The notes under the pieces are model-generated. The model did no database searches and had not been told where the DNA came from. It was given only the letters and a program-made list of their open reading frames with translations. From contig NZ_LT860099.1 of the NCBI RefSeq assembly GCF_900184995.1, positions 1,827,931 to 1,891,930 of the forward strand: a DNA stretch of 64,000 nucleotides, in the 5' to 3' direction. The translations under genes and the position numbers were made by a program. Below, one piece after another: positions 1-8,431 of this stretch; position 1 is the first letter of the stretch; each line of letters opens with the position of its first letter. The DNA is from Konateibacter massiliensis (GTDB taxonomy: Bacteria > Bacillota > Clostridia > Lachnospirales > Lachnospiraceae).

Positions 1-135
1 CTTCGCCGTATTATCCTTTGAGCCGTCATTTACGACCACATAGTCATACTGGCTGTATTTTTCTTTAATCTCATCTACAACTTGAACGATATTCATCTCT
101 TCGTTATAAGCTGGTATAATAATCAGTTTCTTCAT
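1..135 (-). CDS. Glycosyltransferase family 2, N-terminal fragment (cut by window edge)
   Basis: Only the first 45 residues are in the window; the rest lies beyond base 1. The ATG is at 133-135 with GGAGAA just upstream. The visible part is the start of a GT-A fold: a hydrophobic first strand leading into PAYNEE (residues 8-13), and VNDGSKDNT (35-43), the VDDGS-type nucleotide-sugar motif. Openings of this kind are common in polyprenyl-phosphate sugar synthases and other processive GT2 enzymes, which work at the cytoplasmic face of the membrane. The donor and acceptor cannot be read. It lies 31 bp downstream of the next GT2 gene and is probably in the same glycan operon. Confidence 0.8.
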   Translation of the reverse strand, partial: MKKLIIIPAYNEEMNIVQVVDEIKEKYSQYDYVVVNDGSKDNTAK

Positions 136-166
136 AGAAATTCTCCTGTTTTCACATATATAAAGC

Positions 167-910
167 CTATCTTACAAACTGCAGCAAAACTCTTGCGGTC
201 CTGCAGCAATCCGTAAACCATGCAAACCTGATTTTATTTTCCTTAAGTGCCATATGTCCCTCTTTCAAGGAACGGATATATGCTTTTAAACCGTTTGTGC
301 TAGTTCCCCCGTGGGACATTTTAATCAAAACCTCCGGAATGTAGGACAATATCACCTGCTTATCCTTTAAAATCCGAATCATATACTCATAATCCGCAGA
401 CACCTTATAATACGGTTTGTAAACTCCGTATTTTTCATACACCTCTTTTTTCAAATAAAGAGTCGGATGTCCCGGCATCCAGCCGAAACGGATATTCCCT
501 TGTCCCTGCTTCCAGGTGCGGACTACCTTTTCACCTTCCATATAAAGCAGGTCTGCGTGAACACCGTCCGTCTTTTCTTTCTCCATGATGTTCACCATTT
601 GGGAGATTACAGTCGACTTTGTAAACTCATCAAAGCAAGTGCCGATGATATCACCGCTTGACAGCTTTATGCCCTTGTTTATGGCGTCAAAAATACCGTT
701 ATCCTTCTCAGACATCCATTTGATAGCTCCTGCCTCCTGCTTGTCCAGCTCCGTCAAATACTCCACAGTGCCGTCGGTGGAGCTTCCGTCCACGATAATA
801 TGCTCTATATTTTCGTAATCCTGCTGCTTTACCAGAGCAATGATTCTCTTTAAATTATCTAAGTCGTTGTAAGTTGTCGTTATAATCGACACTTTCGGAG
901 TCGCTGTCAT
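167..910 (-). CDS. Glycosyltransferase family 2 (surface glycan assembly)
   Basis: A 247-residue cytoplasmic GT2 enzyme expected to add a sugar from a nucleotide-sugar to a lipid-linked glycan. VSIITTTYN (7-15) is the first strand, VDGSSTDGT (40-48) the nucleotide motif, and EKDNGIFDAINKG (68-80) is the sub-family signature seen in WcaA/WbbD-like transferases, where it stands in for the classical DxD region. There is no membrane segment. The start ATG (908-910) follows the GT4 gene's stop by three bases, so its ribosome site lies within that gene's end and translation is probably coupled. The exact sugar is unknown. Confident at family level only. Confidence 0.85.
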   Translation of the reverse strand: MTATPKVSIITTTYNDLDNLKRIIALVKQQDYENIEHIIVDGSSTDGTVEYLTELDKQEAGAIKWMSEKDNGIFDAINKGIKLSSGDIIGTCFDEFTKSTVISQMVNIMEKEKTDGVHADLLYMEGEKVVRTWKQGQGNIRFGWMPGHPTLYLKKEVYEKYGVYKPYYKVSADYEYMIRILKDKQVILSYIPEVLIKMSHGGTSTNGLKAYIRSLKEGHMALKENKIRFAWFTDCCRTARVLLQFVR

Positions 911-913
911 TTC

Positions 914-2116
914 TTATTTATCCTCATATACTTTCCTGTACAAATCCATGTATTCTTCAAATCTGTCATTTTTATTATATTTCTGTGCTTTTTCAAGGCA
1001 CTTTCCAAATTCTTCTCTGTGGGTACAGACATATTCAATCGCTTCGCAAAGCTCATCTATATCGCCCTTTGGCACAACCCTTCCACATTCCTCATCGACA
1101 GACTCCACACTGCCGCCTGTCGCAAATGTAATGACAGGGGTACCGCAGGCAAGTGCCTCCAGGTTCGTCGTCGGAAAATTGTCCTCAAGCGTCGCATTGA
1201 CATACACGGATGCAAGGGAATAAAGCTGTGCCAGCTCATTGACATTCTGCGTCCTCGTAATGCCCGTTATGTTCGCCGGAAGCTCCTTTTTTTGTTTTTC
1301 ACTCAACCCTACCAGCATAATCCGGTAATCCTTTGGAAGTCTCTTAGCAAGCTCGATAAAATATTTCAGCCCTTTCCTTGCTTCCCACATATTTGCAACA
1401 CCGAGTATGATATGCTGTCCGTTGTCATACTGTTTTGTCAGCTCTCCCTCTATCGGCTTAAACTGCTCTAAATCGATTCCGTTATAGATTACCTCGACCG
1501 GATAATCTTTTAGGAAAGATTGGTTTACATAATTTTCAAGCCATCTGCTCGGCGTTACAATTGTCATGTTGTTCAACCCGCCAAAGAGCTCCTTTTTTCT
1601 TTTATAATTATAAACAGAATTATCATGCAGTAAACCGTAAGGATAAGCACTTTTATACTGCTCACAATGATGACATCCTGTTTTCCACTTATCGCACTGC
1701 ACATAGTCAAAATAGGCGCAATGTCCCGTAAAGCTCCAGCAATCGTGAAGTGTCCAGATAACCGGCTTATCAAGCCTTTTTAGGTATTCAAAAAAAATCT
1801 CGATATTTAGATAGAAGCCATGTACATTATGCAAGTGTATAATATCCGGACTGAATTTGTCAATCTCTTCCACCAACTTTTTCGTGCTGTCGGTTGAGGC
1901 AAACCCGTGCGCCCCGGTTGCAAACTGATACAGCACATGACTGTAAAAATCAAGTTTTGAATTGACATGAACTGTTTTAATCCCGTCCGGTGCGCTTCCT
2001 CTTCCATAGGCAATCCGACATTCATTTCCACTGTTTTCAATTACGTTATATAAATCCAAGGCAATTCTGCCTACACTTCCCGTACCACATACTGTATTTA
2101 CTTGAAGTATTTTCAC
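914..2116 (-). CDS. Glycosyltransferase family 4 (GT-B, WcaC-like)
   Basis: A GT-B glycosyltransferase of about 400 residues. The N-terminal acceptor domain holds ILQVNTVCGTGSVGR and the WTLHDCWSFTGHC stretch typical of WcaC-type colanic/exopolysaccharide enzymes, followed by a Cys/His-rich segment. The C-terminal domain has the donor motif EDNFPTTNLEALACGTPV, which includes the EX7E pair. I start at GTG 2114-2116 (MKILQVNT), because GGAG lies nine bases upstream. A longer reading from TTG at 2131 has no ribosome site, and the intervening ATG sits directly on the GGAG. It is the first minus-strand gene after the oppositely oriented gene at 2230 and probably leads the 1-2116 operon. Confidence 0.85.
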   Translation of the reverse strand: MKILQVNTVCGTGSVGRIALDLYNVIENSGNECRIAYGRGSAPDGIKTVHVNSKLDFYSHVLYQFATGAHGFASTDSTKKLVEEIDKFSPDIIHLHNVHGFYLNIEIFFEYLKRLDKPVIWTLHDCWSFTGHCAYFDYVQCDKWKTGCHHCEQYKSAYPYGLLHDNSVYNYKRKKELFGGLNNMTIVTPSRWLENYVNQSFLKDYPVEVIYNGIDLEQFKPIEGELTKQYDNGQHIILGVANMWEARKGLKYFIELAKRLPKDYRIMLVGLSEKQKKELPANITGITRTQNVNELAQLYSLASVYVNATLEDNFPTTNLEALACGTPVITFATGGSVESVDEECGRVVPKGDIDELCEAIEYVCTHREEFGKCLEKAQKYNKNDRFEEYMDLYRKVYEDK

Positions 2117-2171
2117 TATTGGCATCTCCAATTCTATTTGATAAAAGCTACTACCATGCAGTCAAAATTTA

Positions 2172-2180
2172 TGGTATAAT
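2172..2180 (+). promoter_or_regulatory. Extended -10 promoter for the 2230-3006 gene
   Basis: TGGTATAAT reads TGN-TATAAT, a perfect extended -10. No good -35 lies 17 bases upstream (TACCAT), which is normal for extended -10 promoters. It is about 50 bases before the start codon and faces away from the GT4 gene. Confidence 0.6.
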
Positions 2181-2229
2181 GCTTTCATTAGATTTTAATT
2201 TATCAATCCATTTGAAAGCAGGACATACT

Positions 2230-3006
2230 ATGATAATAATACAACCTTCCGGCGGTTTATGCAATAGAATCAGGGTAATAAATTCCGCATATGAGTTGGC
2301 AAAGAAGCGCGGAGACAAGCTAACCGTGCTCTGGCTGAATAACGCCGAGCTCAATTGCCCGTTTGAATCCTTGTTTCAGCCGGTATCCGAAATCAAGATG
2401 ATTAACATCTATTCAAACTTTAATCTGAAAAAGCTGTTTTTACAGCTTTCCGCAAACCAGCGTTTTGACAATACAGCAATTGAGAATAATAAGAGGGACG
2501 GCGTTTTAAACAAAGACTTTTTCGATTCCCTGAAAAAAAATGTTTTTATCTCTACTTGGGAACATTTCTATCCGTCAAGCGACTATCGTTTTTTTCAGGC
2601 ATCAGACGAGATACAGTCTAGAATTGATAAAATCACCTCTCAATTTGGGAAAAACAGTGTGGGCGTTCACATCAGAAGAACCGACCATACCTGGGCAATT
2701 GAGAGCAGCAAAACAAACAACTTTGTCACCGCCATTGAGCAGGAGCTTGCCGTCAATCCTGACGCAAAGTTCTATGTCGCAACCGATGATATAAACGAAG
2801 AAAATTTATTGAGAGAAAAATTTCCTGACAGCATTATTTCCAACCAGAATAAAACACTGTCGCGAAACAGCGTTGCAGGCATGCATGATGCCCTGATTGA
2901 TTTGATTTGTCTGTCCAAAACGACAAAGATTTTCGGAAGCTATTTCAGCTCCTTCACCGATGTTGCGGCAGATATGCATCAGATCGAGAAGATTGTGATT
3001 AAATAA
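2230..3006 (+). CDS. Fucosyltransferase-like glycosyltransferase (HxRRxD superfamily)
   Basis: A 258-residue protein starting at ATG 2230, with AGGA upstream and its own extended -10 promoter. The N-terminus (IIIQPSGGLCNRI, 2-14) matches the GGLGNR-type opening of alpha-1,2/alpha-1,6 fucosyltransferases and NodZ-like enzymes. HIRRTD (147-152) is the conserved donor-phosphate motif, and FGSYFSSFTDVA (235-246) fits the C-terminal motif of that superfamily. These enzymes use GDP-sugars, usually GDP-fucose. No membrane segment is seen. It is the only plus-strand gene in an otherwise minus-strand glycan cluster and ends at a shared terminator, so it is expressed alone. Fucose specificity is inference. 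Confidence 0.7.
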   Translation: MIIIQPSGGLCNRIRVINSAYELAKKRGDKLTVLWLNNAELNCPFESLFQPVSEIKMINIYSNFNLKKLFLQLSANQRFDNTAIENNKRDGVLNKDFFDSLKKNVFISTWEHFYPSSDYRFFQASDEIQSRIDKITSQFGKNSVGVHIRRTDHTWAIESSKTNNFVTAIEQELAVNPDAKFYVATDDINEENLLREKFPDSIISNQNKTLSRNSVAGMHDALIDLICLSKTTKIFGSYFSSFTDVAADMHQIEKIVIK

Positions 3007-3013
3007 AATAATT

Positions 3014-3060
3014 AAAAAGAATGTGACCTGCACTTACTTGTGCCTTGCCACATTCTTTTT
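3014..3060. terminator. Bidirectional terminator between convergent genes
   Basis: AAAAAGAATGTG (3014-3025) is the exact inverse of CACATTCTTTTT (3049-3060), giving a 12-bp stem with A/T tracts on both sides. It serves the plus-strand gene ending at 3006 and the minus-strand GT2 ending at 3060. Confidence 0.8.
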
Positions 3061-4100
3061 TATCCTTTTATTTTAAAAAATACAAATGTAATGAAAAAAC
3101 AGCAGCGGTATAGTTTAAATTTAATCAGCTTGATATAAATTTTCTCAGCCAGAGAAAGCCGCGGCATATCATAGGTCCGTATCGCTTCCCTCACCTCCGG
3201 CATATTAAATATTTTTTTCAGATTTTTAATAACCGTCCGAAAGCCTGATTTATAATTTTTCATAATCTCACTTTTGATGCCAAGAATGGTAAGGCAGAGA
3301 AAATCATTTGTAATCTGGGTAAAGAAGTCATATACATTTTTCTGTATAGAGATATTCAGCAATTGATTCATTGTCTCCGCAATCTTTACCACATAATGCT
3401 CATCATGTCTGCCTGTCATGGATTTCTCATTAATCCAATAGTGGTACGGAAAATAGTCCTCTATCATGCATACCCGCTTCGCATCGCAGAGTACCGGAAA
3501 TGTGAGCTGCAAATCCTCACCGATTGATACGGTGTCGCTGCAATATTTCATATTATCCAATACAATCTGCCGCCTGTAGAGCTTTGTTACTCTAGCTGGC
3601 TGTATCGTTCTGCCAAAAAAGCTTCCGTCGCTCAGTAGGGTTGGGTATATTTCCTTTTCAATATCTGCCCTCTCATAAACCTTTCCTGCAAGCTTAGAGC
3701 TTTCTGTCTTTGTCTCTGCTGTGCCGTCCTCAAATTCATAGACAAGTCCGCAAATGGTCAAATCGGCATCACTTTCCTTCGCCCGCTCATACAGAGTGGC
3801 AAACATATCCTTATCCACCCAGTCATCGCTGTCCACAAACCCCACAAATTCTCCTGTTGCACGATTGACGCCTGTCTTCCATGCAGAGGTGAGACCACCG
3901 TTTTCTTTATGTACAACCCAGATACGAGGGTCGCTGTTTGCATATACATCGCACATTTTACCGGAGGAATCCGTGGAGCCATCATCCACAAGAATAATTT
4001 CAAGCTCCTCCATCGTCTGCTCCTGTATACTCTTGACACATCGATCCAAATATTGTTCTACGTTATATACCGGCACAATAACGCTTACCTTCGTACTCAT
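3060..4100 (-). CDS. Glycosyltransferase family 2 (EpsJ/CpsI-like)
   Basis: A 346-residue GT2 enzyme. VSVIVPVYNVEQYLDRC (5-21) is the canonical start, LVDDGSTDSSG (37-47) the nucleotide-binding motif, and DSDD (90-93) the metal-binding DxD in GFVDSDDW. GGLTSAW replaces the more usual GGLSAARN. The C-terminal third (from about 210) is a variable helical region with a hydrophobic, lysine-rich tail that could rest on the membrane. It belongs to the tandem array with the genes at 4113 and 5226, which share architecture but little sequence after residue 110, consistent with addition of successive sugars to one repeat unit. Its stop overlaps the shared terminator. Confidence 0.88.
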   Translation of the reverse strand: MSTKVSVIVPVYNVEQYLDRCVKSIQEQTMEELEIILVDDGSTDSSGKMCDVYANSDPRIWVVHKENGGLTSAWKTGVNRATGEFVGFVDSDDWVDKDMFATLYERAKESDADLTICGLVYEFEDGTAETKTESSKLAGKVYERADIEKEIYPTLLSDGSFFGRTIQPARVTKLYRRQIVLDNMKYCSDTVSIGEDLQLTFPVLCDAKRVCMIEDYFPYHYWINEKSMTGRHDEHYVVKIAETMNQLLNISIQKNVYDFFTQITNDFLCLTILGIKSEIMKNYKSGFRTVIKNLKKIFNMPEVREAIRTYDMPRLSLAEKIYIKLIKFKLYRCCFFITFVFFKIKG

Positions 4101-4112
4101 AAAAGCCTCTCC

Positions 4113-5120
4113 TTACTCTTTTTCATAATGCTCCATCATCTTTTCCTTTAAAACAGGTGCCGAGTAGGTCTTTAACAATCTTTTGTAAAGACTTGGTGTC
4201 ACCTGAAACAGAAAATATCCAATCCTTGTCTTAACAGGCAAACTTCCGTATTTTTTTATCCGTTTTTCTGCCTCTCTCACCTTTCTTTTCAACTCGCTCT
4301 GCTCCTGCGCTGAATCTGGCAATAGCTCTCTGCATTGAAAATACAAATCAATCACGCCATCCGCATAGGCTCTGATTGCCGTCGGAAGAATATTATGCAA
4401 ACCTTTTTCTTCCAAAAAATCAAGACGCTGCTCCACAGACCATGCCCAATCAAGACGGTTTCGGTTAAATTTCTTTCTCGTGATACTCTCCCCATCCACA
4501 AAATATCCATATAAAAAGCGGTCTACAAAAACCGTCTGTTTTGCCTCATAATACAACTTATGTGTTGTTGCCTCATCCTCGTGAATCCGGCCCTTGGGAT
4601 AGCGGATTGAGGTAAACAAGTCTCTTCTATAGAGCTTATTCCAAGCCACCACAAAGAACGCTCCGTCCGGTGAATACATATTTTCTATCGTCTGAATATT
4701 TGAATAGACTTGACGCTCGCCTGGTTTATGGCTCTGAGTCATGCAGCCATCTTTTACATATTCATATTTACATATCGCAATATCGCTGTCTGTGTCAGCA
4801 ACCGCCTTGTAGAGCGTCTCAATAAAGTCCTCCGCTAAAAAATCGTCCGAATCCACAAAGGCGATAAACTCCCCCTTTGCAATCTCAATTCCGGCATTTC
4901 TCGCACCTGATAATCCTGCATTTTTCTGATGAATCACCTTGAGTCTCGCATCGCTTTTTGCATATTCATCACAGATATTCGGACAGTTATCCGGTGATTC
5001 GTCATCCACCAGAATAATTTCTAAGTTGGAATAGCTCTGCCTTAGAATGGAATCCACACATCTTCTTATATAGTTTTCTACGTTATAAACCGGTACCACA
5101 ACGCTAATCAGCTTATCCAT
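4113..5120 (-). CDS. Glycosyltransferase family 2 (EpsJ/CpsI-like)
   Basis: A 335-residue GT2 enzyme. I take ATG 5118-5120 (MDKLISVVVPVYN) as the start because AAAGGG is about nine bases upstream of it; an ATG two codons earlier is too close. The nucleotide motif is VDDESPDNC (Glu replaces the usual Gly), AGLSGARNAGI follows, and DSDDF near residue 90 is the DxD. HEDEATTHKLYYEA, near 200, is the conserved acid/His segment of capsule GT2 enzymes. It lies 12 bp before the neighbouring GT2 gene and should be co-translated with it. Sugar specificity cannot be assigned. Confidence 0.87.
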   Translation of the reverse strand: MDKLISVVVPVYNVENYIRRCVDSILRQSYSNLEIILVDDESPDNCPNICDEYAKSDARLKVIHQKNAGLSGARNAGIEIAKGEFIAFVDSDDFLAEDFIETLYKAVADTDSDIAICKYEYVKDGCMTQSHKPGERQVYSNIQTIENMYSPDGAFFVVAWNKLYRRDLFTSIRYPKGRIHEDEATTHKLYYEAKQTVFVDRFLYGYFVDGESITRKKFNRNRLDWAWSVEQRLDFLEEKGLHNILPTAIRAYADGVIDLYFQCRELLPDSAQEQSELKRKVREAEKRIKKYGSLPVKTRIGYFLFQVTPSLYKRLLKTYSAPVLKEKMMEHYEKE

Positions 5121-5168
5121 CGTCATAAACCCTTTCTATTTTCATATCTGTAAACATAGGCAGCCAAG

Positions 5169-5220
5169 TCCCTCCTGAGTGAGGGATGCGAAGGCTTAAT
5201 GCGGACTTGTCCGCTTTTTT
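5169..5220 (+). terminator. Two stem-loops with a plus-strand T-tract
   Basis: TCCCTC (5169-5174) pairs with GAGGGA (5181-5186), and GCGGAC (5201-5206) with GTCCGC (5209-5214), followed by six Ts. In form it is a plus-strand intrinsic terminator, but no plus-strand gene precedes it. It fills most of the 100-bp gap between two minus-strand GT2 genes. On the minus strand there is no T-run after the hairpins, so it need not stop the operon. Confidence 0.45.
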
Positions 5221-5225
5221 ATGAC

Positions 5226-6257
5226 TTATGCCCGCCCTCTCAGAAGCGCAAGACACCACTTCCGCACATAGATTAGTATATACACAGCATTCTTTTTCTT
5301 CCTTAAAAAGAAATAGTTGATTATCGCATAATCAATCTGTAATTTTCCAATACCCTGATTTGCCGCCTGTATATAAGCATCTTGCATATATTTCTCAATC
5401 GTATCAAGTTTCTCCTGCTTCGTTAGCGTCTTATCATATGCCATTCCTTCTATCTCATCCAAAAATTCCAGAATAAGCCGCTTATGAATCACAGCGTTTC
5501 CTGCCTTGATTTTTTCCTTATCACCAGACTGCCCTGCCTGCAAAAGGAGCTTCTCATAGTTCTCCTTCACCGCCTCACAAAGTTTCACGGCGATTTCGTA
5601 CTTATCCTTTCGCTTTTTAGTGGAAAGATTGTCCTGACCATTCTTTTGAATGTAAAAATAAAGTGGCTCACTCAGCAAGACAATTTTATCAATCCGCTTC
5701 ATATAATCAAGATTGAACAGCAAATCCTCCCCCAGACTCAAGTTTTCCTCAAATACATTCTCCACAACTTCTTTCTTAAAAAGCTTATTCCAAGGCATAT
5801 TCAAATAGCCGCACTCATAGAGCCTCAAGAATTCATCCGGTCTATCCTTTAAAACAAGCACAGATTGCTCGGGCACCTTTATAATATCCCGTTCCAAAAA
5901 AAGATGGTGATATCCACAGATTGCCATCTGTGCGCCTGACTTTTCCACATTTCGAAGCAAACACTCACACATATTTTCTGCAATATAATCATCGCTGTCC
6001 ACAAACTGAATATACTCTCCCTTTGCATGGAAAAGTCCTGTATTTCTGGCTTTGGATACACCCTCATTTTCTTTTTGTATCACCCGAACACGCGAGTCTT
6101 TGACTTCATAAGCCCTTCCGATTTCCACCGAAGAATCGGTCGGCCCGTCGATAATCAGCAAAATTTCAATATCAGAATAAGTCTGCGCAAGCAGGCTGTC
6201 CACACATTTATGCAACGTTTTCTCACTATTGTAAACCGGAACGATAATACTTATCAT
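5226..6257 (-). CDS. Glycosyltransferase family 2
   Basis: A 343-residue GT2 enzyme. ISIIVPVYNSEKTLHKC (2-18) is the first strand, LIIDGPTDSS (34-43) replaces the usual VDDGSTDSS and so lacks one of the two acidic residues, GVSKARNTG (66-74) follows, and DSDD (87-90) is the metal site. LSLGEDLLFNLDYM, near 175, is the conserved GEDxxFN segment of capsule GT2 proteins. The C-terminus is rich in Lys and aromatic residues (FFLRKKKN), suggesting peripheral membrane contact. It is separated from the next GT2 gene by the stem-loop gap at 5169-5220, so transcript level may fall at this point. Confidence 0.87.
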   Translation of the reverse strand: MISIIVPVYNSEKTLHKCVDSLLAQTYSDIEILLIIDGPTDSSVEIGRAYEVKDSRVRVIQKENEGVSKARNTGLFHAKGEYIQFVDSDDYIAENMCECLLRNVEKSGAQMAICGYHHLFLERDIIKVPEQSVLVLKDRPDEFLRLYECGYLNMPWNKLFKKEVVENVFEENLSLGEDLLFNLDYMKRIDKIVLLSEPLYFYIQKNGQDNLSTKKRKDKYEIAVKLCEAVKENYEKLLLQAGQSGDKEKIKAGNAVIHKRLILEFLDEIEGMAYDKTLTKQEKLDTIEKYMQDAYIQAANQGIGKLQIDYAIINYFFLRKKKNAVYILIYVRKWCLALLRGRA

Positions 6258-6266
6258 TGCTCTCTC

Positions 6267-6809
6267 CTAACGCATCTCTCTCACTTTTTTACAAACCGCT
6301 TCCCTCTTTTGATAATAAAGCGTATCGGCGGGAACCTCTCCCTTCACCACACTTCCGGCGGCTATTACACTGTTGTCACCGATCCGGCTTCCCTTTAAAA
6401 TAACACAGTTTGCTCCAATCCATACATTTTTTCCGATTACTACCTTTTCCTTAGTAAAACCTTTTAAGGAATTGCGGTAATCATGGTCATGGTCGACAAT
6501 CACGACATGATTGGCAATCTGACAGCCGTCACCGATGGAAACTTCCTCCATACAAGTAATCGACACGCCATTATTTAAAAAACACTTATCGCCGATATTT
6601 AGGCTTCCTTCCTCTGCACGCAGCGTCACGTTCGTCCGGGTCACCAGCTCTTTTCCGATTACGAGCTTTGCTTTTGGCGAGATACGCAGTACAAAACCCT
6701 TGTCAAGCGCCTGAACCCAGCTTATAGATAAGCGGTGCCGATATTTTATTTTCCAAAATACAATCTTTGGAAGACTCACAAATGCCCTCCACGCAAGCTC
6801 TAACTGCAT
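6267..6809 (-). CDS. Hexapeptide-repeat O-acetyltransferase (WbbJ/LacA-like)
   Basis: A 180-residue left-handed beta-helix acyltransferase. Isoleucine-patch hexapeptides run from about residue 45 to 165 (IGDKCFLNNG, IGDGCQIANHV, IGKNVWIGANCVIL, IGDNSVIAAGSVV). VDHDHDYRN near 108-116 supplies the catalytic His in the position expected for the maltose/galactoside acetyltransferase family, and VIAAGSVVKGEVPADTLY is the standard C-terminal ending. Members move acetyl from acetyl-CoA to a sugar hydroxyl. Its place between the flippase and three GT2 genes indicates that it decorates the same glycan. The acceptor is unknown. It starts nine bases upstream of the GT2 stop region and is clearly co-transcribed. 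Confidence 0.88.
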   Translation of the reverse strand: MQLELAWRAFVSLPKIVFWKIKYRHRLSISWVQALDKGFVLRISPKAKLVIGKELVTRTNVTLRAEEGSLNIGDKCFLNNGVSITCMEEVSIGDGCQIANHVVIVDHDHDYRNSLKGFTKEKVVIGKNVWIGANCVILKGSRIGDNSVIAAGSVVKGEVPADTLYYQKREAVCKKVREMR

Positions 6810-6834
6810 AGCCGCACCTCCGTTATTTTATCAA

Positions 6835-8370
6835 TCAGCTCTTCTTTATATTTCCAAGAGCATTTTTCACCTTTTCTGCAAGAATTTCCCTCTCCGTTCT
6901 TGTCAAAATAATAAAGTAATTTACAACCAGCGCAAGCACACCCGTCGGTATTCCCACCGCAAACAGACGAAACCAACTATCAATGGGGATAAGCATCTTG
7001 GACAGCACCCCCAGTATAACAATGCTTCCGATTGAGACAAAGCCAAGCCCGATATCACTGTAAAAACGATACCATTTTACTCCAAGTGATTTTGCCGCAA
7101 ACATCGGTGTAAACGTCAAGTTTCGAAGCAAACCGATTGCGGTACTCACCCCGGCAACCGCATAGATTCCTAAATTTGTATTTTTTAAAAGAATAAATAC
7201 AATAAGCGTTGTCATCATACCGGATAGCAGCATGACGATTGCATTTTCCTTCACTCTCTTTGTGATGATGAAAACATGGTAAAGCACCTGTATGCTCATG
7301 CTCACATATAGTGTGCCAATCGTTAAAATTGTCAGCTCAAACAGTGCCTTTGTATCCTTCTTCGGCATCCAAAGCTGATAAAATTCCATTCCGTAAGCGG
7401 TAAGAAATGCCAATGGAATACTGAGCAAAAAGATAAGCATACGGTTACAGCTTTTTATTACCTGCACCAGCTCCTCCTTATTCCCCTTTGCATAGGCAAT
7501 CGTAATCTGAGGATTAAAGATACCGATAATACCTCCCATAAAATTACTGCTTATCATCCCAGGAATCGTCTTTGCGATGGCGAGCAGTCCACCTGCTGCC
7601 CCCGATATAAAGATATTGGCAATAAGTACATCAAGCTGCTCCAAAAGCACTTGCCCAAGCCTTGTGATGGAATTCCAAAGCCCTAGCGAAACAAGCTCCC
7701 ATATTTTCCCTACGTCAAAATCCTTTGTGCTGACCTTTATCTCCGGAAGCAACCGTTTTGTAAATTTTCGATTTGCAAATGCCAAAAAGATAGTACACAC
7801 AATTGATGCCACTCCGGTATACCATAAATACGGTCTGAAAAACACGTAAGAAACGAGCAGGATAGCGGCACGAATCAGCTCTGTCTGAATCATCTTAATC
7901 GCAAGTAAGTCTAAACGGTCTTTGGCATAAGTAGCGACACTGAAAATCGACGCAATAATGCTGATAAAAAAATTTAAGAAAATAAAGAAAAACAGCAATT
8001 TTACGTCCGCAACCAATCCAGACTCTATATCCAGAAGATTGTCCAGGAATAAAACTAAAATAACAGAAGGGACAACCAAAACCGCACTTATAATAATATT
8101 GGAAAAAAAGACCGACGAAAAATATTTGTTAGCCTCCTTGTAATTCTTCTGGTGTATATTAATCGTGATAAATCTACTCGCCATTGTGTTCAACGCAGAT
8201 ACCAATATCTGTGCATAGGACACAAAATCATTCGATATCTTCACATAACTGTATGCCGCCTCCCCAATCTGATTTACAATATAGGGCGTCAGAACAAAAC
8301 CAATTCCAAGACTCACGAAGATAGAAATCATCTGAGCTGATAAATTTATGACCAATCTTTTTTTATCCAT
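6835..8370 (-). CDS. Polysaccharide flippase, Wzx-type (MOP superfamily)
   Basis: A 511-residue integral membrane protein with about 14 predicted hydrophobic segments, the usual size and layout for Wzx/RfbX flippases that move undecaprenyl-linked oligosaccharides to the outer leaflet. The N-terminal NLSAQMISIFVSLGIGFVLT is the family-typical first helix, VSLGLWNSITRLGQVLLEQ near 230 the mid-protein conserved helix, and long hydrophobic runs follow to the end. A lysine-rich cytoplasmic tail closes the protein. No Wzy polymerase is obvious nearby; the membrane proteins upstream (8428, 10461) may supply that or another step. The family call is firm, the substrate is not. Confidence 0.88.
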   Translation of the reverse strand: MDKKRLVINLSAQMISIFVSLGIGFVLTPYIVNQIGEAAYSYVKISNDFVSYAQILVSALNTMASRFITINIHQKNYKEANKYFSSVFFSNIIISAVLVVPSVILVLFLDNLLDIESGLVADVKLLFFFIFLNFFISIIASIFSVATYAKDRLDLLAIKMIQTELIRAAILLVSYVFFRPYLWYTGVASIVCTIFLAFANRKFTKRLLPEIKVSTKDFDVGKIWELVSLGLWNSITRLGQVLLEQLDVLIANIFISGAAGGLLAIAKTIPGMISSNFMGGIIGIFNPQITIAYAKGNKEELVQVIKSCNRMLIFLLSIPLAFLTAYGMEFYQLWMPKKDTKALFELTILTIGTLYVSMSIQVLYHVFIITKRVKENAIVMLLSGMMTTLIVFILLKNTNLGIYAVAGVSTAIGLLRNLTFTPMFAAKSLGVKWYRFYSDIGLGFVSIGSIVILGVLSKMLIPIDSWFRLFAVGIPTGVLALVVNYFIILTRTEREILAEKVKNALGNIKKS

Positions 8371-8385
8371 GTATAACTCTCCTTG

Positions 8386-8431
8386 CTAAAATGCGCAGGG
8401 TAAACCTCTATCCCCTGCGCATTGATTTTAG
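8386..8431 (-). terminator. Stem-loop between the 8428 gene and the flippase
   Basis: ATGCGCAGGG (8391-8400) pairs perfectly with CCCTGCGCAT (8413-8422), with CTAAA/TTTAG as an outer extension. On the minus strand it is followed by TTTAGC, a weak T-tract, and it overlaps the 3' end of the upstream coding region. It probably causes partial termination or processing rather than a full stop. Confidence 0.5.

Noticed and set aside
1990-2229. 80-codon N-terminal extension of the fucosyltransferase-like gene
   Set aside because: It would start inside the GT4 gene and cross the promoter; the ATG at 2230 has AGGA and matches the usual family start.
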